Below, one piece after another: positions 8,517-16,107 of a DNA stretch of 64,000 nt. Every line of letters begins with the position of its first letter. The first letter of the stretch is position 1. Source of the stretch: Thalassobacterium sedimentorum (GTDB lineage: Bacteria > Verrucomicrobiota > Verrucomicrobiia > Opitutales > Coraliomargaritaceae); NCBI RefSeq assembly GCF_031127905.1, contig NZ_JARXIC010000011.1, positions 62,001-126,000 of the forward strand, in the 5' to 3' direction. Made by a program: the position numbers and the translations under genes. The notes below the pieces were generated by a model, which did not search any database, was not told where the DNA came from, and worked only from the letters and a program-made list of their open reading frames with translations.

Positions 8517-10169
8517 ATGAAACAGGTCAATCATATCCTCTACCTCACTCGCCTTGCTTGGCTGACGACCGTCTTAACTACAGCCACGGGCACCGCGACA
8601 ACTGACTTACAGTTAGGACATTTCGAAGTACAGATCGACTATGCACTCAGCCCTGGCGATCCAGATGCCGGCTGGACCTTCTCCATCTCCTACGATGAGA
8701 GCAACGACTTCAGCACCACCGACGGTGTCGTGCGGCTCGACCCCGCGACCACAACCATCGTCGCCACCCCCGAAACAAAGCACACTCTAAGTAGCTCCTT
8801 TCAGGGACTCGGCGATGCAGGCGACAGCCTCTGGGTCCTACCGCAAGCCCATTTAGAAGGGCAGATTTTCTTCGGTTGGCGCACCATCATCCCAGCCGGG
8901 ATTTTCCAAAAATCAGTCAACGGCTTTTTCACTCCCGATGGTCAGGGCAATATTATCATCGAGCTCGTCGAAGTCGCCGGCCCCGCTGTCGCCGCCGGAG
9001 CCAAGTTTGCCATGTGGGAGAGTAAATCAGTCGGCGGCGTGGAAATGCACTTCAACACCGCAGATGGAATCGACGACAACGATCGCCTCGAGCCCGTACC
9101 GATTGGCACCCACACTCACTACAATTACGGTCTGACAGAACCGGGTAACTATGAGGTGACATTTCGTGCTTCCGCACGCCTGAACACTTGGCAATCAGAC
9201 GGCAACACAGACACCAGCAGCACCAGCACCTTTCACTTTTCCGTGCCATTCTCCTCGGTGGCGACAGGAAACGCCGAACTACGGCTCTCACTGGACGACA
9301 CGCCTGGCCCCGCCTCAATCCACCCCGACGGAGAAAACGTCGAATACGCCCCCGGACAAGTTTCGCTAGTCACGCAAGCGACAGAAATCGGCGAGATCCT
9401 ATATCCCTACGCTTTCGGCTTCGACCTAGTCACAGACAGTAGCGCCGAGCCCCACCGCGTCGGCCTCGCGGGCACACAAGCCGTCAGCTTTCCAGCAGGT
9501 GCCAGCCTGACGAGCTCCCCGCTGACAATCCTCAAGGTCTCAGGTCCTGGCGACTTGCAAATAGTCAGCGACAGCGAGCACCGGCGCCACTTTGTGTTCT
9601 CCGCCCCAGGCATCTACCGCGTACAAGTCTGCGCAGTAGCCAACGACGCCGAGGACACATTCCAGGGGCCCGATTTCGAGCTTATCTTTCTCGCAGGCCT
9701 CGAGGCCGACTACGACTTTGCCGACTATGCCGATAGCTTTGAACGCAGCCACGGCCTCGCCAGTGGCAGTCTAAAAGACGACGGCAGCGACTACGACGGC
9801 GACGGCGTGCCCGATCTAGTGGAATATCAACTCTTCTGGGAAGGCTTCGATCCCGCCATAGCCGATGCAGAAAAACTCCCCCTGCCCGATCCCTCCGAGC
9901 CCGAACAACTGGTCGTCTTTCACCGCGACACCTATAAAGACCAGATCAATCGCAACAAAGAAAATATCGTCCTCGAATACAGCAGCGACCTCACAAATTG
10001 GTTTGGCTGGAGCGACGACTGGACAGGCTATCCACTTGATCAGTATGAAGTTAGCGCTGAAGCAGGCAACGCGTATGGCCGCATTCAGCGCCGCGCCTTG
10101 CGCTTACCCACCGAGGCCCCCGAGCGCGCATTCATACGCTGGCGAATGGATCCTTCAGAAACAAAATGA
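8517..10169 (+). CDS. Choice-of-anchor M type secreted protein with calcium-binding-like repeat
   Basis: From the ATG at 8517 the protein has about 550 residues with a signal peptide. The region around THTHYNYGLTEPGNYEVTF is the conserved His-bearing core of the choice-of-anchor M / TIGR03769-type domain. In actinobacteria that domain is associated with zinc-type ABC transporters. An EF-hand-like segment (DGSDYDGDGVPDLVEYQ, near residue 422) follows, then a C-terminal domain typical of secreted verrucomicrobial proteins. There is no PEP-CTERM tail. It shares a divergent promoter, with paired operators, with the TonB receptor gene. A surface or periplasmic metal-binding role is inferred. Confidence 0.65.
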   Translation: MKQVNHILYLTRLAWLTTVLTTATGTATTDLQLGHFEVQIDYALSPGDPDAGWTFSISYDESNDFSTTDGVVRLDPATTTIVATPETKHTLSSSFQGLGDAGDSLWVLPQAHLEGQIFFGWRTIIPAGIFQKSVNGFFTPDGQGNIIIELVEVAGPAVAAGAKFAMWESKSVGGVEMHFNTADGIDDNDRLEPVPIGTHTHYNYGLTEPGNYEVTFRASARLNTWQSDGNTDTSSTSTFHFSVPFSSVATGNAELRLSLDDTPGPASIHPDGENVEYAPGQVSLVTQATEIGEILYPYAFGFDLVTDSSAEPHRVGLAGTQAVSFPAGASLTSSPLTILKVSGPGDLQIVSDSEHRRHFVFSAPGIYRVQVCAVANDAEDTFQGPDFELIFLAGLEADYDFADYADSFERSHGLASGSLKDDGSDYDGDGVPDLVEYQLFWEGFDPAIADAEKLPLPDPSEPEQLVVFHRDTYKDQINRNKENIVLEYSSDLTNWFGWSDDWTGYPLDQYEVSAEAGNAYGRIQRRALRLPTEAPERAFIRWRMDPSETK

Positions 10170-10207
10170 AAAAGACTTGCATTAAGGCAATTAGCCACCT
10201 TGCTTAC

Positions 10208-10228
10208 TAACGAAAGATACTTTCGTTA
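10208..10228. promoter_or_regulatory. Perfect 21-bp palindrome upstream of the PEP-CTERM gene
   Basis: TAACGAAAG, ATA, CTTTCGTTA is a perfect inverted repeat ending 29 bp before the start codon at 10258. Aligned on its centre it shares most key positions (TA..G.AA) with the 23-bp operators at 8454-8499 and 12334-12356. It is probably a variant site for the same regulator, though a different repressor is possible. Confidence 0.6.
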
Positions 10229-10257
10229 ACAATAAACCTAATTATAGAAAAACCACA

Positions 10258-11019
10258 ATGAAATCAAACAAGAACCACCCACACATCCTCCTAGGCATAA
10301 TGAGCGCCTTCATCGCGGCAAACTCCGCGCAAGCAGCACTCTGGACGGCTGGTCACGGCGACCTGGGTGTTGCCCTCGAAGATGGCACCGACTTCCACTT
10401 CCACGCCCACCTCCACACTGGAGCGATCGTCGATGGCGTCGCCCTCACAGAGGATGAGGAATACGACGCTGGCGACATCATTATCAATGTGCCCGAAAGT
10501 CTAAAGGCTAGCATGCCCAACAATACTACTTTAATCCCTGCAACCGGCGCAGCCGAAGGTGAGGACATTTGGATTTTGCCTCAGAGCAACACAGTGGGCA
10601 TTCCCTTCGTGGGCATCGCCTCTGAAGAGCTCGAAGCAAGCGATTGGAGCAGTATCACATTTACACTAGGGACCGTCACATCGCCTAGCGGCAGCGGTGA
10701 TTTCTCGTTGTGGCAAGGCGACGGCTTTGGAGGCTTCAATTTTTACTTCTCAACCGCCGACGCCAGCCTGACTGAAAACGGCAATAACACCCTGATCGTA
10801 GGCGCAGGTGGCCATGACCACCACAACTTCGGCTTCACCGAGGCAGGCACTTGGCTGATCGAACTCACCGCCTCCGCCACCCACGACACATTGGGCCTCA
10901 TGAGTGACACCCAAACCTTCACTTTCAACGTCGTGCCAGAGCCTTCCAGCTATGCAGCCCTGGCCGGCCTACTCGCGCTCGCTTGCGGCATCACTCGCCG
11001 CCGCACACATCGCGCTTAA
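10258..11019 (+). CDS. Choice-of-anchor M type secreted protein with PEP-CTERM sorting signal
   Basis: This 253-residue protein has a signal peptide cut near SAQAA. A domain follows with GHGDLGVALEDG at its start, a His-rich FHFHAHLH segment and the conserved HDHHNFGFTEAGTW motif. The tail VPEPSSYAALAGLLALACG followed by RRR is a clear PEP-CTERM signal for exosortase/EpsH-type sorting. The fold core matches the protein encoded at 8517-10169, so the two form a paralogous pair. The four-His cluster suggests metal binding. A perfect palindrome lies in its promoter and a strong terminator follows. No exosortase gene is in the window. Confidence 0.75.
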   Translation: MKSNKNHPHILLGIMSAFIAANSAQAALWTAGHGDLGVALEDGTDFHFHAHLHTGAIVDGVALTEDEEYDAGDIIINVPESLKASMPNNTTLIPATGAAEGEDIWILPQSNTVGIPFVGIASEELEASDWSSITFTLGTVTSPSGSGDFSLWQGDGFGGFNFYFSTADASLTENGNNTLIVGAGGHDHHNFGFTEAGTWLIELTASATHDTLGLMSDTQTFTFNVVPEPSSYAALAGLLALACGITRRRTHRA

Positions 11020-11060
11020 TTCAAATTCGGCAGTTCGGGGATTTCCCCTTAATGGTTTTC

Positions 11061-11095
11061 AGCCCTGCGGCGCCTCAGGCACCGCAGGGCTTTTT
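11061..11095 (+). terminator. Strong Rho-independent terminator
   Basis: A perfect 10-bp stem AGCCCTGCGG / CCGCAGGGCT with an 11-base loop is followed by a run of thymines. It ends the PEP-CTERM gene transcript. Confidence 0.9.
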
Positions 11096-11214
11096 AGTAT
11101 CTGGGGCTCTGCATGCTGGCGGATGCTAAACAGGTTCCCTGTCGACTAAGCGAAACGCTCCGCCTTACAGCCACAGCAAAAAGCTTGATCGAAGCTCAGT
11201 TCCTATCAGGCTAC

Positions 11215-11664
11215 ATGTATAACCCCCGCATGAGTATAGAAAAACCTGAGTTATTGGACATCATCCTCGAACGCCTCAAGGCGAGCGGAGGGCGCATGAC
11301 GAAAAAACGCGAATGCGTGCTAGGGGCGCTCCTCAGTATGGATCGCCCGGCTAGCGCGGAGGAAATACGCGAACGCGGTCAGCTGCCCGCGTCTGATTTG
11401 GTGACTGTCTACCGCAACCTGGAAACCTTTGAAAAGCTCGGCGTGCTGCAACGCGTGCCTTTGGAAAATGGCACTCACCTCTTCGAACTGACAGCGCCCG
11501 ACGAGCACTACCACCACCTGATTTGTCGCGAGTGCCACAAAGCCGAGCGGCTGGATGTCTGTGTCGGGCACGAAGTCGTGAAACGCGCCCAAGCGCACGG
11601 CTACTCACAGATCGCCCACATGATGGAAGTCTATGGCGTGTGCGACGAGTGCGCGAAGCCCTAG
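11215..11664 (+). CDS. zur: Fur-family metalloregulator, probably Zur
   Basis: The protein has about 149 residues. An N-terminal winged helix (RMTKKRECVLGALL, then ASDLVTVYRNLETFEKLGVL) is followed by the dimerisation domain with HYHHLICRECHKAERLDVC and a final CDECAKP. The two CxxC pairs form the structural zinc site, and the His residues belong to regulatory metal sites. The start at 11215 has an AGG five bases upstream; 11230 (MSIEKPE) is an alternative. Zinc rather than iron specificity is inferred from the neighbouring ZnuD-like receptors and MerC-like gene. No operator is visible directly before this gene. Confidence 0.82.
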   Translation: MYNPRMSIEKPELLDIILERLKASGGRMTKKRECVLGALLSMDRPASAEEIRERGQLPASDLVTVYRNLETFEKLGVLQRVPLENGTHLFELTAPDEHYHHLICRECHKAERLDVCVGHEVVKRAQAHGYSQIAHMMEVYGVCDECAKP

Positions 11665-11691
11665 CCGCGCGGCCCTGCTCCACGACCACCA

Positions 11692-11755
11692 CCCCGGTTC
11701 AAAGAACCGAGGCCACCGCCTCCTCCTCCCCGGTTCAGAGAACCGAGGCCACCGC
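11692..11755. repeat. Two direct repeats carrying a small hairpin
   Basis: Bases 11692-11719 and 11728-11755 are 28-bp direct repeats with one mismatch. Each contains CGGTTC, three bases, GAACCG followed by AGGCCACCGC. They lie between the convergent regulator and MerC-like genes. A further CAAAAC/GTTTTG hairpin follows near 11764-11779. They may act in transcript termination. Confidence 0.6.
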
Positions 11756-11811
11756 ACCGTAGCCTCAAAACTTTGTTTTGGGGAGCGGCGTGAGTCGCGC
11801 TGGTCTCAGCT

Positions 11812-12303
11812 CTAATCGTGCTGGCAACGACGCTTGCGGCACAGCCGAAAGTTGCGAATATGCGCGCTCGCTAGAGTCAAGCCGCCCAGCGTATTGATCC
11901 ATGCCGCGCTGTGCAGTGGAGCGGGCTCTGCGAGCACATCGCCCGCGCAAGCTGAACAATGCGCCGCTTCATTCGCCGCCTCCATCTGCCCCGCGCTGTG
12001 CAAACGCTCCTGCACCAAGGAAAAAACTAAAATCGAAAGACCGATCGCGCTGAATACCGCCACCCAGCGGTCCTTGTGCTGACGACAACCCATAAAAACT
12101 GCAAAACCTGTCGTCGGCAGCACCAGTAGAATCATCCATAAATGGAAATCCTCATGCACAAAGAAGCTCGTCGCGATGATCGGTAACGCGATCACGAGAA
12201 TCGGCGTCAACAAGCAATGAAAGGCGCAAACCGCTGCCATTCCTATCGCAAGGTGATCGAGCCAGCCGTGGCTACGGCATGTACTTACTGTCGCATTTTC
12301 CAT
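11812..12303 (-). CDS. MerC domain membrane protein
   Basis: This 163-residue protein begins with four hydrophobic segments. The first holds the MerC signature CAFHCLLTP (about residues 26-34). A Cys/His-rich tail follows (HCSACAGD, then HIRNFRLCRKRRCQH). MerC proteins are inner-membrane mercury or metal ion transporters. Stand-alone MerC-like genes also occur next to Zur-type regulators, which fits here. A 23-bp palindrome at 12334-12356 lies just upstream of the start codon. The specific metal is not known; zinc homeostasis is inferred from the regulator and operator. Confidence 0.78.
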   Translation of the reverse strand: MENATVSTCRSHGWLDHLAIGMAAVCAFHCLLTPILVIALPIIATSFFVHEDFHLWMILLVLPTTGFAVFMGCRQHKDRWVAVFSAIGLSILVFSLVQERLHSAGQMEAANEAAHCSACAGDVLAEPAPLHSAAWINTLGGLTLASAHIRNFRLCRKRRCQHD

Positions 12304-12333
12304 AGATAGACGCGACTGTTATCAAGAAATCCT

Positions 12334-12356
12334 TTATTGCAAGTTTCTTTCAATAA
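12334..12356. promoter_or_regulatory. Zur/Fur-type palindromic operator, copy 3
   Basis: The site reads TTATTGCAA, GTTTC, TTTCAATAA, a complete match to the pattern shared with the two sites at 8454-8499. It lies 31 bp upstream of the MerC-like start codon on the minus strand. Confidence 0.7.
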
Positions 12357-12360
12357 AAAA

Positions 12361-12394
12361 TATCCAAAAAGAGCCCCTTGGCCGGCGCCGTCAC
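12361..12394. repeat. Degenerate duplicate of the truA 3' end
   Basis: Bases 12361-12394 match 12459-12492 (inside truA, near its stop) at 30 of 34 positions in the same orientation. The intervening bases contain a hairpin-like GTGCTTCGCTCTTCGAGC stretch of repeat character. Confidence 0.65.
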
Positions 12395-12441
12395 CCGTGC
12401 TTCGCTCTTCGAGCTACGCAGGGCACAGCGCCCCTCCGCAC

Positions 12442-13182
12442 TTAAGGATAGAATACCTTATCCAAAAACAGCCCCTTAGCGGGCGCGGTCACGATGCGGT
12501 GGGTGCGTTCTTTAGAGGCAAGAATTTCTGCGATATCAGCAGGACTCAGTTGCCCCCGGCCGACCGAGTGCAGTGCGCCTGCGAAGCTGCGCACCATGCG
12601 ATAAAGAAAGCCACTGCCTTCGGCATCCAGGCGCAGGTGCTTACCGCTCTGTTTGATCTGCAGCCGAGTGACGGTTTTGACCGTGTTGGGGTCGCTATCC
12701 TTACCGTGGCTGGCGCTGTAGGCCGAAAAATCGTGAGTGCCGACCAGAATGTCGGCGGCCGCCTGCATCGCCTCGACGTCCAATGGCAGATCGCGGCAGG
12801 CCCAGACGTAGCGGTCGTCGATCGGATCGGCGCGGCCGAGGTAGTAATTATACAGGTAGCGCTTACCAGTCACAGAGAAGCGCGCATGAAAGTCCTCGCT
12901 CACCTGCTTGACCGAATGAATCTTCAAGGAAGTCGGCAAGATCGAGTGCAAGGCACGTATCAGCTTTTCCGGAGCGTGCGCCCAGTCGGCATCGAAGTGG
13001 AAGCACTGACCACGCGCATGCACGCCCGCGTCGGTGCGGCCACTGCCCTGCAGTTGAATCGGCTGATCAAAGATCTGCGAGAGCGCGCGCTCGAGATAAT
13101 TTTGCACAGCTTCGCCGCCCGGCTGGCGCTGCCAGCCATCAAAATCGGTGCCATCATAGGCGCATATACATTTCCATCGCAT
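12442..13182 (-). CDS. truA: tRNA pseudouridine(38-40) synthase TruA
   Basis: From the ATG at 13182 ([20 protein letters not shown]) the protein has 246 residues, the normal TruA length. Upstream in-frame ATGs would run through the divergent permease gene. The catalytic aspartate lies in [14 protein letters not shown]. Other family blocks are [17 protein letters not shown] and [19 protein letters not shown]. The enzyme isomerises uridines 38-40 in the anticodon arm of tRNAs. It is transcribed divergently from the TauE/SafE gene. Confidence 0.93.
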   Translation of the reverse strand: MRWKCICAYDGTDFDGWQRQPGGEAVQNYLERALSQIFDQPIQLQGSGRTDAGVHARGQCFHFDADWAHAPEKLIRALHSILPTSLKIHSVKQVSEDFHARFSVTGKRYLYNYYLGRADPIDDRYVWACRDLPLDVEAMQAAADILVGTHDFSAYSASHGKDSDPNTVKTVTRLQIKQSGKHLRLDAEGSGFLYRMVRSFAGALHSVGRGQLSPADIAEILASKERTHRIVTAPAKGLFLDKVFYP

Positions 13183-13231
13183 AGATTGAAGCACTCTTGC
13201 CAAAGCGGCGCGGAATGCAAGGCTCGCGACG

Positions 13232-13984
13232 ATGGACACACTCGAACTATGGCAATATGGACTGATCGCTCTGGGCGCCTTCTTAGTGGGCTTGGGCAAG
13301 GGCGGCCTGCCCGGCGTCGGCAATATCACGGTGGTGCTAATGGCGCTGGCACTGCCGCCCAAGGCATCGGTGGGCATCTTACTGCCGATCTTGGTTTCGG
13401 CCGACATCATCGCGGTGATCGTCTACCGCCGCCACGCGGAGTGGCAGTATATCTGGAAACTCGCCCCGTGGATGTTTGCTGGAATCTTGGTCGGCTACTT
13501 CGTGTTCAGCCGCGTCGACGATGCGCAGGTGCGCTTTTTAATCGGACTGATTCTACTCAGCATGACCGGGGTGCACTTCTACCGCAAATGGCTACGCCGT
13601 CATGCGACCGAGATCGACACCCTACCTCAGCACCCCGTATTTATCGGCAGCACCGGCATCATTGGCGGCTTTGCCACCATGGTCGCCAATGCCGCCGGTC
13701 CGGTAGCCGCGCTTTACTTCATCGCCTCCGGTCTACCGAAATATGCTTACATTGGCACCTCGGCCTGGTTCTTCCTGCTGGCGAATCTAGTGAAAGTGCC
13801 GCTGATGATGGACCTAGAGATCATTGATTCAGCATCGCTACGCTTCAGCGCCAGCTTCATGCTATTCTCGGTACTGGGCGCAATGATTGCCCCAAGGATC
13901 GTAAAACATATCAATCAAAAGAATTTCGAAATTTTAATCTGGTTCTTTGTCGTGGTCGGCGGCCTAAAACTCATTATCCCTTAA
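13232..13984 (+). CDS. TauE/SafE family permease
   Basis: This 250-residue membrane protein has about seven or eight hydrophobic segments. The family's duplicated motif appears as [11 protein letters not shown] (residues 22-32) and again as [17 protein letters not shown] (about residues 148-164). TauE/SafE proteins export sulfite, sulfoacetate or related anions; the substrate cannot be read from sequence. The start codon lies 50 bp from the divergent truA start. It ends four bases before the ruvC start. Confidence 0.88.
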   Translation: MDTLELWQYGLIALGAFLVGLGKGGLPGVGNITVVLMALALPPKASVGILLPILVSADIIAVIVYRRHAEWQYIWKLAPWMFAGILVGYFVFSRVDDAQVRFLIGLILLSMTGVHFYRKWLRRHATEIDTLPQHPVFIGSTGIIGGFATMVANAAGPVAALYFIASGLPKYAYIGTSAWFFLLANLVKVPLMMDLEIIDSASLRFSASFMLFSVLGAMIAPRIVKHINQKNFEILIWFFVVVGGLKLIIP

Positions 13985-13987
13985 ACC

Positions 13988-14575
13988 ATGGCAAATCAAT
14001 CCACCCGAAAATTATGGGCCGCACACCTTGCCAAGGGCGGGCAAGGCACTGGCGCGCGCAAGCAAGCGCCTCGGATGACGCTCGGCAAGCCCTTTCGAGG
14101 ACGTGTTCTGGGGATCGATCCAAGTCTGCGCGGCAGTGGCTTCGCAGTACTCGACTACGCTGCGGATGGAACAGCCCGCATACTCGAGGCCGCCACCTTA
14201 AAGTTGCACCGCAGCCTCTCGATGCCCGAGTGCCTGGGTGCGATCGGCAATCAAGTCGACGACTTCTTAAACCAGCACTCGGTCGACCATGTCGCCGTGG
14301 AACAGACCATCTACGTGCAAAACTTCCAGACCGCACAGATCCTCGGGGCGGCACGGGGCGCGGCCATCGGCACCGCGGCGATGCGCGGGCTGCCGGTATT
14401 CGAATATGCACCGCTACGCGTCAAACAGGCCGTGGTGGGCATGGGCCGCGCCAGTAAGGAGCAGGTTGCTCGCACGGTTCAAAACCTCACTGGCACAAAT
14501 TTCGAGTTGCGTTTCGATGAATCCGACGCCGCCGCAGTTGCCCTCTGTCATGCCTTTACATGGCGAGCAGAATGA
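13988..14575 (+). CDS. ruvC: Crossover junction endodeoxyribonuclease RuvC
   Basis: This 195-residue protein contains the RuvC catalytic set. D44 lies in GIDPS, E105 in VAVEQTIY, and D177 and D180 in [12 protein letters not shown]. It resolves Holliday junctions as a dimer with RuvAB. An internal ATG (14075, [17 protein letters not shown]) would give the more usual N-terminus, so the first 29 residues may not be translated. It follows the permease gene directly and precedes a histidine kinase gene on the same strand. ruvAB are not in the window. Confidence 0.92.
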   Translation: MANQSTRKLWAAHLAKGGQGTGARKQAPRMTLGKPFRGRVLGIDPSLRGSGFAVLDYAADGTARILEAATLKLHRSLSMPECLGAIGNQVDDFLNQHSVDHVAVEQTIYVQNFQTAQILGAARGAAIGTAAMRGLPVFEYAPLRVKQAVVGMGRASKEQVARTVQNLTGTNFELRFDESDAAAVALCHAFTWRAE

Positions 14576-14591
14576 GCATTGTTCAAAACTT

Positions 14592-15389
14592 ATGGATTCG
14601 ACTCCCCCTGAAACACTCTTTGATGGCTATCCTAAGGATAGCCTCAACAGCTTCATCCACGGCAGTCCTACCGATGAAGAGATTCGCCTACAAGCACTCA
14701 ATCATTCAAAGGACAAACTGCTATCCATCGTCGGGCATGACTTACGCTCCGCGATTGGCGGCGTGCTGGCAATCGTCCGCATGTTGGACAAACGACTGGA
14801 GCAAAACGACATCGAAGAATCCAAGCGCCTGAGCGGCCTCATTCGCAAAGCAACCCACGATGCCGACGATCTATTAAAAGATCTGGTGGCATGGACCCGC
14901 AACTCTGGGCAAGAGCTCAAATTTCGTCTCGAATCGATCGACATCATCGAACTACTCGAAACGGAGGTCGCCCGGCTCCACACCACGGCTCACCAAAAAA
15001 AGCAACGTATTAAGATCGAAGCCTACGACTCTGGCATGATTCGCGCGGACCCCTATATGTTGCTAGCGATTTTCCGCAATTTGCTCACCAATGCCATTAA
15101 ATTCTCACATCAAGGCGGTGAGATTAAGATCTGCATCTACCGTCAACCCGGGCTGTGGGAGTTTCAGGTCAAAGACAAGGGCGTGGGGATGTCCGAAGAA
15201 GTACAATCACTCATGCTCAAGATCGACGACCGCAAACAAAAGAGCGGCACCTCTGGAGAAATGGGCTCTGGCTTCGGCCTGCTCCTTTGCGAGGACTTTA
15301 TACAACGCCACGGTGGCCACCTAACTTGGGAATCTGCACTCGGCGAAGGCACCACTTTCTCATTTACGATTCCAGAACTGTTGGGATAA
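14592..15389 (+). CDS. Small soluble sensor histidine kinase
   Basis: This 265-residue protein begins with a HisKA-type dimerisation helix with phospho-acceptor histidine in [13 protein letters not shown] (about residue 49). The ATPase domain follows, with N box [16 protein letters not shown]1 DKGVGMS and G2 [12 protein letters not shown]. There is no membrane segment or sensor domain, and no response regulator nearby. The partner is therefore unknown. The start MDSTPPETL overlaps nothing; a longer frame upstream lies over ruvC and is spurious. Confidence 0.85.
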   Translation: MDSTPPETLFDGYPKDSLNSFIHGSPTDEEIRLQALNHSKDKLLSIVGHDLRSAIGGVLAIVRMLDKRLEQNDIEESKRLSGLIRKATHDADDLLKDLVAWTRNSGQELKFRLESIDIIELLETEVARLHTTAHQKKQRIKIEAYDSGMIRADPYMLLAIFRNLLTNAIKFSHQGGEIKICIYRQPGLWEFQVKDKGVGMSEEVQSLMLKIDDRKQKSGTSGEMGSGFGLLLCEDFIQRHGGHLTWESALGEGTTFSFTIPELLG

Positions 15390-15402
15390 CAACCAGGTGA
15401 CG

Positions 15403-16107
15403 ATGCACATTTTAATCACAGGCGTCAGCTCGGGACTCGGTCATGGACTCGCGAAAACTTATCTTGCACAGGGAGCCGAAGTGTATGGCTGCAGTCGCCG
15501 CGCCCCCAAAGACTTGATCCAGAGGGGCCTGCATTTCGCGTCAGTCGACCTGGCAGATGCCCGTGCAGGGACACCCGTCTTTGAAGAACTCATTCGACCA
15601 GTTCCACACTTTGACAGCGTCTTCTTAAATGCTGGCAAGCTGGGCGAGATCCGCGACATGCAAGCGACGCCGCTGGACGACCTGCGGGAAACCATGGAGA
15701 TCAATGTTTGGTCTAACAAATGGCTGCTAGACAGCCTATTCGCACATTCCCGTCGGTTGACACAAGTGGTTGCCATATCTTCCGGCGCGTCACAGTCCGG
15801 TATGCGTGGCTGGAATGGCTACAGCGTATCCAAGGCTGCACTCAACATGCTAATCAAACTCTACGCAGGCGAACAAACAGAAACCCATTTCACTGCGCTC
15901 GCGCCTGGACTCGTCGACACAGCCATGCAAGATTACCTAACAAATCTCCCCGACGATCCACGCTACCAGCCACTCGCAATTCTAAAAGCAGCCAAGGGCA
16001 CCGCACGCATGCCCGACGCCGAGTCCTGTGCACGCCAGCTGATACAAATACTCCCACAGCTACTCGAGCTGGAGAGCGGCAGTTACGCCGACATTCGCAA
16101 GTTATAA
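15403..16107 (+). CDS. Short-chain dehydrogenase/reductase
   Basis: This 234-residue protein has the Rossmann motif [10 protein letters not shown] at its N-terminus, an NAG motif (FLNAGKLG), the catalytic serine region AISSGAS and the YxxxK pair in GYSVSKAA. These define a classical SDR using NAD(P)H; the substrate is unknown. The start at 15403 has CCAGG six bases upstream, which is preferred over the GTG at 15397. It overlaps the end of the converging O-antigen-ligase-like gene by a few bases. Confidence 0.87.
   Translation: MHILITGVSSGLGHGLAKTYLAQGAEVYGCSRRAPKDLIQRGLHFASVDLADARAGTPVFEELIRPVPHFDSVFLNAGKLGEIRDMQATPLDDLRETMEINVWSNKWLLDSLFAHSRRLTQVVAISSGASQSGMRGWNGYSVSKAALNMLIKLYAGEQTETHFTALAPGLVDTAMQDYLTNLPDDPRYQPLAILKAAKGTARMPDAESCARQLIQILPQLLELESGSYADIRKL

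Noticed and set aside
9599-9800. EF-hand-like DYDGDGVPD segment considered as a dockerin domain
   Set aside because: Only one calcium-loop-like unit is present and the surrounding sequence lacks the duplicated dockerin pattern; no cohesin is in view.
12337-13827. A 496-codon open frame on the plus strand across truA and the permease gene
   Set aside because: It runs antisense to truA and out of frame with the TauE/SafE gene. Its translation is Arg/His-rich and matches no family; truA and the permease both have clear motifs.
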